Assembly: GCF_029633865.1 (NCBI RefSeq)
Contig: NC_079212.1
Span: 104,758,473-104,822,472 of the forward strand
Length of the DNA: 64,000 nucleotides
DNA from: Lampris incognitus
Lineage: Eukaryota; Chordata; Actinopteri; Lampriformes; Lampridae
Direction: 5' to 3'
This document shows positions 60,347 through 64,000 of the stretch, in pieces. The notes beneath the pieces were generated by a model. That model saw nothing but the letters and a program-made list of their open reading frames with translations. It ran no database searches and was not told the DNA's origin. Each line of letters starts with the position of its first letter. Position 1 is the stretch's first letter. The position numbers were made by a program, and so were the translations under genes.

Positions 60347-61535
60347 ACTCAACCAACAGTCAAATGAAAGCTTTCTGCATGTAACATATTTCCTTTGTGA
60401 GTTATAATTAGCATTAACTACGTTAGCTTTTTGCTAGCTTCTGCAAGTTGTTTGGTAATAGTAAAACTAAGGTGACCAGACATCTTGAAAAATTTGGGAC
60501 AGTCCCAAATTATGAGCAGTTGTCCCAAATCCTGTCCTGTCTGTCTCCAAAATTAGACTAAACCCAAGTTTTGATTAGTTGCAGCCTAGTAAAATATAAA
60601 ATAGTGACCGTTGTGAAACATTATTTTGGTGATGCCCACAGACAGACACTGGTATGGTTGTAGTCTGCATGAATTAAGCCTGCTGTGTTTTTGTTTCGTT
60701 TTTGTTTTTTTGTCATGTACAGTAGCACCACAAATTGATAAATAACTACACATAGTGGCGACGCATAGCAAGCTGCAGTCACAAGCACAGGGAAAGTGTA
60801 GCTGCAGGCAGCATTACACAGACAGATGTGATAGATACTGCACTGATAAAAATTAATAAAATAAAATGAATTTTATGTAACAGACGATGATTTACACACT
60901 GTTACATACAATGCAGTTATTATGTGCCTTTTTCCTAATGACAGACAGTTGACTTCATCTTCATGAACAAAAATAAATGTTAGTGTTGAGTTTTGACTTT
61001 CACATGTTTTACTCTTACTGTTCGTTGACATTGAATGCAATGTACTGAAGGCCACGCCCACGAAGACCACGCCCACTTCCAACACCCCCATCCCAAATTT
61101 TACCCGGCCTCATCTGGTCACCCCAAGTAAAACTGTAAACTATGTATTTAGCTAATGTATCAAAGTTCAGCCATATGAAACGATGACAGCGGCCTGAGGT
61201 GCATAATTTTTCACCTGAAAAACGGCTTGGCATGCAATGAAAACCTCTTTTCTAGTATGGACTTCGATCCTGACCAGGCTCATGCAGGTCTCCCCTGCTC
61301 CAGTGGCCCCACTAAAGGTGTCCATCGGCATGCGCTCCGAGGGCTGACAGAGTCACAGCAGCGGCGCCGGGAGCCATTGGCGGCGGTGGGGGGTTCCTCC
61401 CTCCGGTGCTTTCCGCACTTGGTCCCAAACAAAACTCTCACAACCATAAACTTAAGTGCAGTGTGGGTCACCTTGCCCTGATGTCCCGGCGGTTTTGAAT
61501 TTTAGACTACTGCAAATGAGCCAGTTGCCAGGCAA
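60347..61535. repeat. Tandem duplication, unit A (transposon-bearing)
   Basis: Starts 'actcaaccaacagtcaaatg' and ends 'gagccagttgccaggcaaa'. Without the inserted 657 bases and one duplication copy it is about 523 bases. It matches unit B at 61536-62039 along its whole length. Confidence 0.8.
60469..61125. mobile_element. Non-autonomous DNA transposon in unit A
   Basis: 657 bases whose ends are inverted (AAGGTGACCAGA at the left; TGGGGTGACCAGA read from the right). A perfect 9-bp duplication AGTAAAACT flanks it (60460-60468 and 61126-61134). Unit B lacks it. No transposase frame. The superfamily is uncertain: 8-9-bp duplications occur in hAT and Mutator-like elements. Confidence 0.75.
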
Positions 61536-62039
61536 ACTCAACCAACAGTCAAATGAAAGCTTTCTGCATGTAACATATTTCCTTTGTGGCTTATAAATAC
61601 CACTAATTACATTAGCTTTTTGCTAGTTGCTGCTAGTGGTTTGGTAAAACTTTAATCTATGTATTTAGTGAAGATTTCAAAGTTCAGCCATATGAAATGA
61701 CACCGGCAGCCCGAGGTGCATCGTTTTTCACCCAAGAAACAGCACGATGTGCAATGTAAACCTCTATTCTAGTATGGCCTTCGATCCCGACGGGGCTAGC
61801 GTGGGTCCCCTCTGCTCCAGCAGCACCACTAAAGGTGTCGTTGTCATGCCCTCCGAGAGTTGACGGAGCAGCGTCTGGGACCGTCGGCGGCGGGGGATTT
61901 CCCCCTCCGGTGCTTTCCAGGCTTGGTCCCAAAAAAACTATTGGAAGCGTAAACTTAAGTGCAGTACGGGTCGCCACACCCTGACGTCCTTGCGGTTTTG
62001 AATTTTAGACTACTGCCAATGAGCCAGTTCCCAGGCAAA
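61536..62039. repeat. Tandem duplication, unit B (empty site)
   Basis: Direct copy of unit A, roughly 85% alike by eye, with small indels. At the point where unit A has the transposon it reads straight through ('ttggtaaaactttaatctat'). Confidence 0.8.
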
Positions 62040-62599
62040 CTTGGTTGGCTATCAAAATAAACAGATACTACACATAATATAAAAATCTCAGCCAGATGGA
62101 ATATATCTTTCTGCATACTTTGATTAGACCTCTGGTATATAATTACATAATACCAATGTGACAATGTGAACACACTGTAACATCGTAGCAGATATTATTG
62201 TATGTTTCACAACCACTGCTGTGTCAGCCACTGCCAGCTACAAGCTAACAAACAACATAAACAGATAAAGATGCTAACTACACTTACCATTCTGACACGT
62301 CTACTAGTCGACGATTTTGGCACACAACAGAGCCTGGGTCTGGGTCTGACTGAGGCTCAAACATGTATGGCTGAATCTCTCCAATGTTTATTCTAATGCT
62401 AGCTATCCTGATGCGCACCACTCTTTCATGGGTCACACCAAGCAGCGGTGGTGGGCAGGGCACGAGGCCTGTGATATTTGCACATTGTCTTTGTGATATT
62501 GCTCCAAAATTTCTCAAAGAGGGAGAAAGAGTAGATGGGCTTCTAACCCCTTTTCAGACTTTTTTTTCTTTTATGTCGGAAAACCATTGTAAACAATAT

Positions 62600-62880
62600 A
62601 TCAGAATCAGAATCAACTTTATTGGCCAGGCCTATGCACATGAGGAATTTGACTCTGGTACACAGCGGCTTCTAGCACTTGCAGACATCACCCACAAAAA
62701 AAAAAAAGCATAAGAAATAAATGGAACAATAACAGGACATTGGAGAGGCAAGCATGCACAACATGCATGTCACTACTATACAGAGTTTTGTTATGGTTGA
62801 GTAATCAACAACCTAAGTCTATATATTATACAATATTGCCCATACACTATATCATATACCATACCAATCCACAACCCATA
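62600..62880 (-). mobile_element. Rex1-like LINE 3' end
   Basis: Same sequence as the 3' region at 19903-20600: 'caactttattggccaggcct', 'cagcggcttctagcacttgc', an A-run, 'ggaacaataacaggacattg' and 'gttgagtaatcaacaac'. It lacks the SINE-B insertion seen in the other copy. Confidence 0.75.
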
Positions 62881-63156
62881 TATTTATCATCTCAGAGTAT
62901 TTTTAAACTTTAAAATGTCTGGAGGGGAATTTTAAGTGAAGAGGCTCAGACGATCATTCATATTGCAACAGCAAAATAGTTAAAACAAAAGTGCAGTCAA
63001 CATATCTCCTTTTATCTACTGCCAGTTTCCCACAAATCCAGTTGTCATATTGAGAGAGCTGATGAATGACTCAACGAGGTTGGGTAAAACCTCAGCCACA
63101 TCTTAACTCAACTGCTACTTCTATTTCTTTCTTTCTTCCACTCTTTTTCCTCTTAC

Positions 63157-63264
63157 CCATTTGTTGTATTTGAGAGGTCCGGTGAAACCTATGGCCTCTA
63201 TTAGCTTGGTAAAGGCCCCAACCTCTTCCTCCGAGTGCTGGGGTGTCTCCTTCACATGACGGAG
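63157..63264 (-). CDS. uqcc1: uqcc1 exon (first one in window)
   Basis: 36 codons, phase 0 at both ends, AG acceptor (ttccag) and GTAAGA donor. It reads LRHVKETPQHSEEEVGAFTK, then a segment ending LKYNKW. The 'EEVGAFTKLIEAIGFTGPLK' part is the start of the ubiquinol-cytochrome c chaperone domain and nearly identical to human. The preceding exon should end in phase 0 beyond base 64000. Confidence 0.95.
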
Positions 63265-63533
63265 CTGGAAAGAGAAACAGAAAACAAATGGGCGGACTAT
63301 AATTCCTGCAAACCCTCACCCGCACACACAAAAGTAAATTCTGAAGCAGTTACATTTCTATGAATATCTTGTTACATGAATGTTGTGTGGTGAAATTAAT
63401 GTGGAAGCCATATGTACAACATATTTCCGTTGAAGTTATCCTATTGTTGCTAATTTTGTAGTGAATGTTTAGTTTTGAAAAACAAACAAACAGCTGTTGC
63501 TGACAATAGCCCCACTTATTTCCTTTACTTGTT

Positions 63534-63604
63534 CCATCCATCCATCCATTATCCAAGTCACTTATCCCAATTGGGGTTAGGGTGCTGGAGCCTATCCCAG
63601 CGGT
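63534..63604 (-). mobile_element. SINE-B 3' tail fragment
   Basis: 'tccatccatccatccattat' followed by the end of the body up to 'ggagcctatcccagcggtca'. Confidence 0.75.
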
Positions 63605-64000
63605 CATGTCTTCACTTGGTCCATTTCCTCTTATTTGGGGCTTGGTCAGCTTAATAAACTAACTAGTCAACAAACTTAAAGGTAACAATATCACTTGAAC
63701 ATAGGCTGACTCAACCATTCTGAAACACATTAACATGTTCAACATTTTGACCATTTGATTCGCATCTTCCTTACAGTATGTTTATGTTGGTGTGTGTGTG
63801 TGTTTAGAACAGGTGTGATTTAGTGCAACAATTAAAACAGGCATTAACAAAACCAGTTGCCTCTCCAATACTTATTATTTTAATAATCATTGTTTGTTTG
63901 CAAGATTTTACTGTCTCCAGTGTGAATTTATGGATGTGTAAATGTACATGACTGAGGTGTAAAATGTTCTTTTCAGTCTCACTTATCACGCTTCAAAAGC
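63605..64000. other. uqcc1 intron, no feature recognised
   Basis: Non-coding; a short TG run near 63790. The next upstream uqcc1 exon is not reached. Confidence 0.5.

Larger units (their letters stand above)
26506..63264 (-). other. uqcc1: uqcc1 transcription unit (partial, seven coding exons seen)
   Basis: UQCC1 is a mitochondrial assembly factor for complex III (cytochrome bc1). With UQCC2 it supports synthesis and early assembly of cytochrome b, as Cbp3 and Cbp6 do in yeast. Exons of 108, 73, 58, 109, 78, 114 and 135 coding bases join in phase (sum 675) to give 224 residues and a stop. The predicted protein follows human UQCC1 closely from its residue ~75 to the C-terminus. All introns obey GT-AG and measure 15630, 4051, 204, 11611, 1480 and 2660 bases. 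Missing are the first exon(s), with the mitochondrial targeting region and promoter, beyond base 64000. The introns contain most of the mobile elements listed here. Confidence 0.95.

Overview
The window looks like a teleost fish chromosome segment, probably percomorph. It has GT-AG spliced exons separated by kilobases of non-coding DNA, (CA)n and (GA)n microsatellites, tRNA-headed SINEs, and RTE, L2 and Rex1-type LINEs together with hAT and Tc1/mariner transposons. No prokaryotic organisation, CRISPR array or rRNA is visible.

Host gene. The only host protein-coding gene I can support is uqcc1, on the minus strand. It encodes the ubiquinol-cytochrome c reductase complex assembly factor 1 (yeast Cbp3 relative). 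Seven coding exons lie at 63157-63264, 47454-47526, 43345-43402, 43032-43140, 31343-31420, 29749-29862 and 26954-27088. Reading phases join exactly and give 224 codons plus a stop. The N-terminal exon(s) lie beyond base 64000. Everything from 27 to 63 kb that is not one of these exons is intron. In vertebrates uqcc1 sits next to gdf5, and gdf5 enhancers are known in and around UQCC1, so these introns may hold gdf5 regulatory DNA.

Layout. 1-0.7 kb: start of a Ty3/gypsy element on the minus strand (gag start, primer-binding site, LTR). 2-5 kb: a SINE and microsatellites. 5.1-7.4 kb: an RTE-like LINE interrupted by a small LTR element that itself carries two insertions. 7.5-10.9 kb: a full-length but decayed second RTE LINE on the minus strand. 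11-12 kb: a SINE and a miniature derivative of that RTE. 13.6-19.4 kb: a nested block in which an unclassified repeat ORF is split by a SINE piece, a hAT fragment and a complete 4.2-kb hAT, which in turn carries a MITE, a SINE and an L2 tail. 19.5-21 kb: SINEs and a Rex1-like LINE. 21-26.5 kb: mostly unique intergenic DNA. 26.5-63.3 kb: uqcc1, with introns carrying SINEs, a 2.7-kb hAT that is almost intact (36.7-39.4 kb), a Rex1-like LINE (50.4-51.8 kb), an intact Tc1/mariner gene with DD36E spacing (56.3-57.5 kb), and a tandem duplication with a transposon in one copy (60.3-62.0 kb).

Points that stand out. A (GT)28 tract on the transcribed strand abuts the acceptor of the 58-nt uqcc1 exon, an arrangement like the CFTR TG/T tract. 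The Tc1 transposase has an uninterrupted 346-codon frame between matched inverted repeats. Several insertions are dated relative to one another by clear target-site duplications. All family names rest on recognition by eye; no database search was run.
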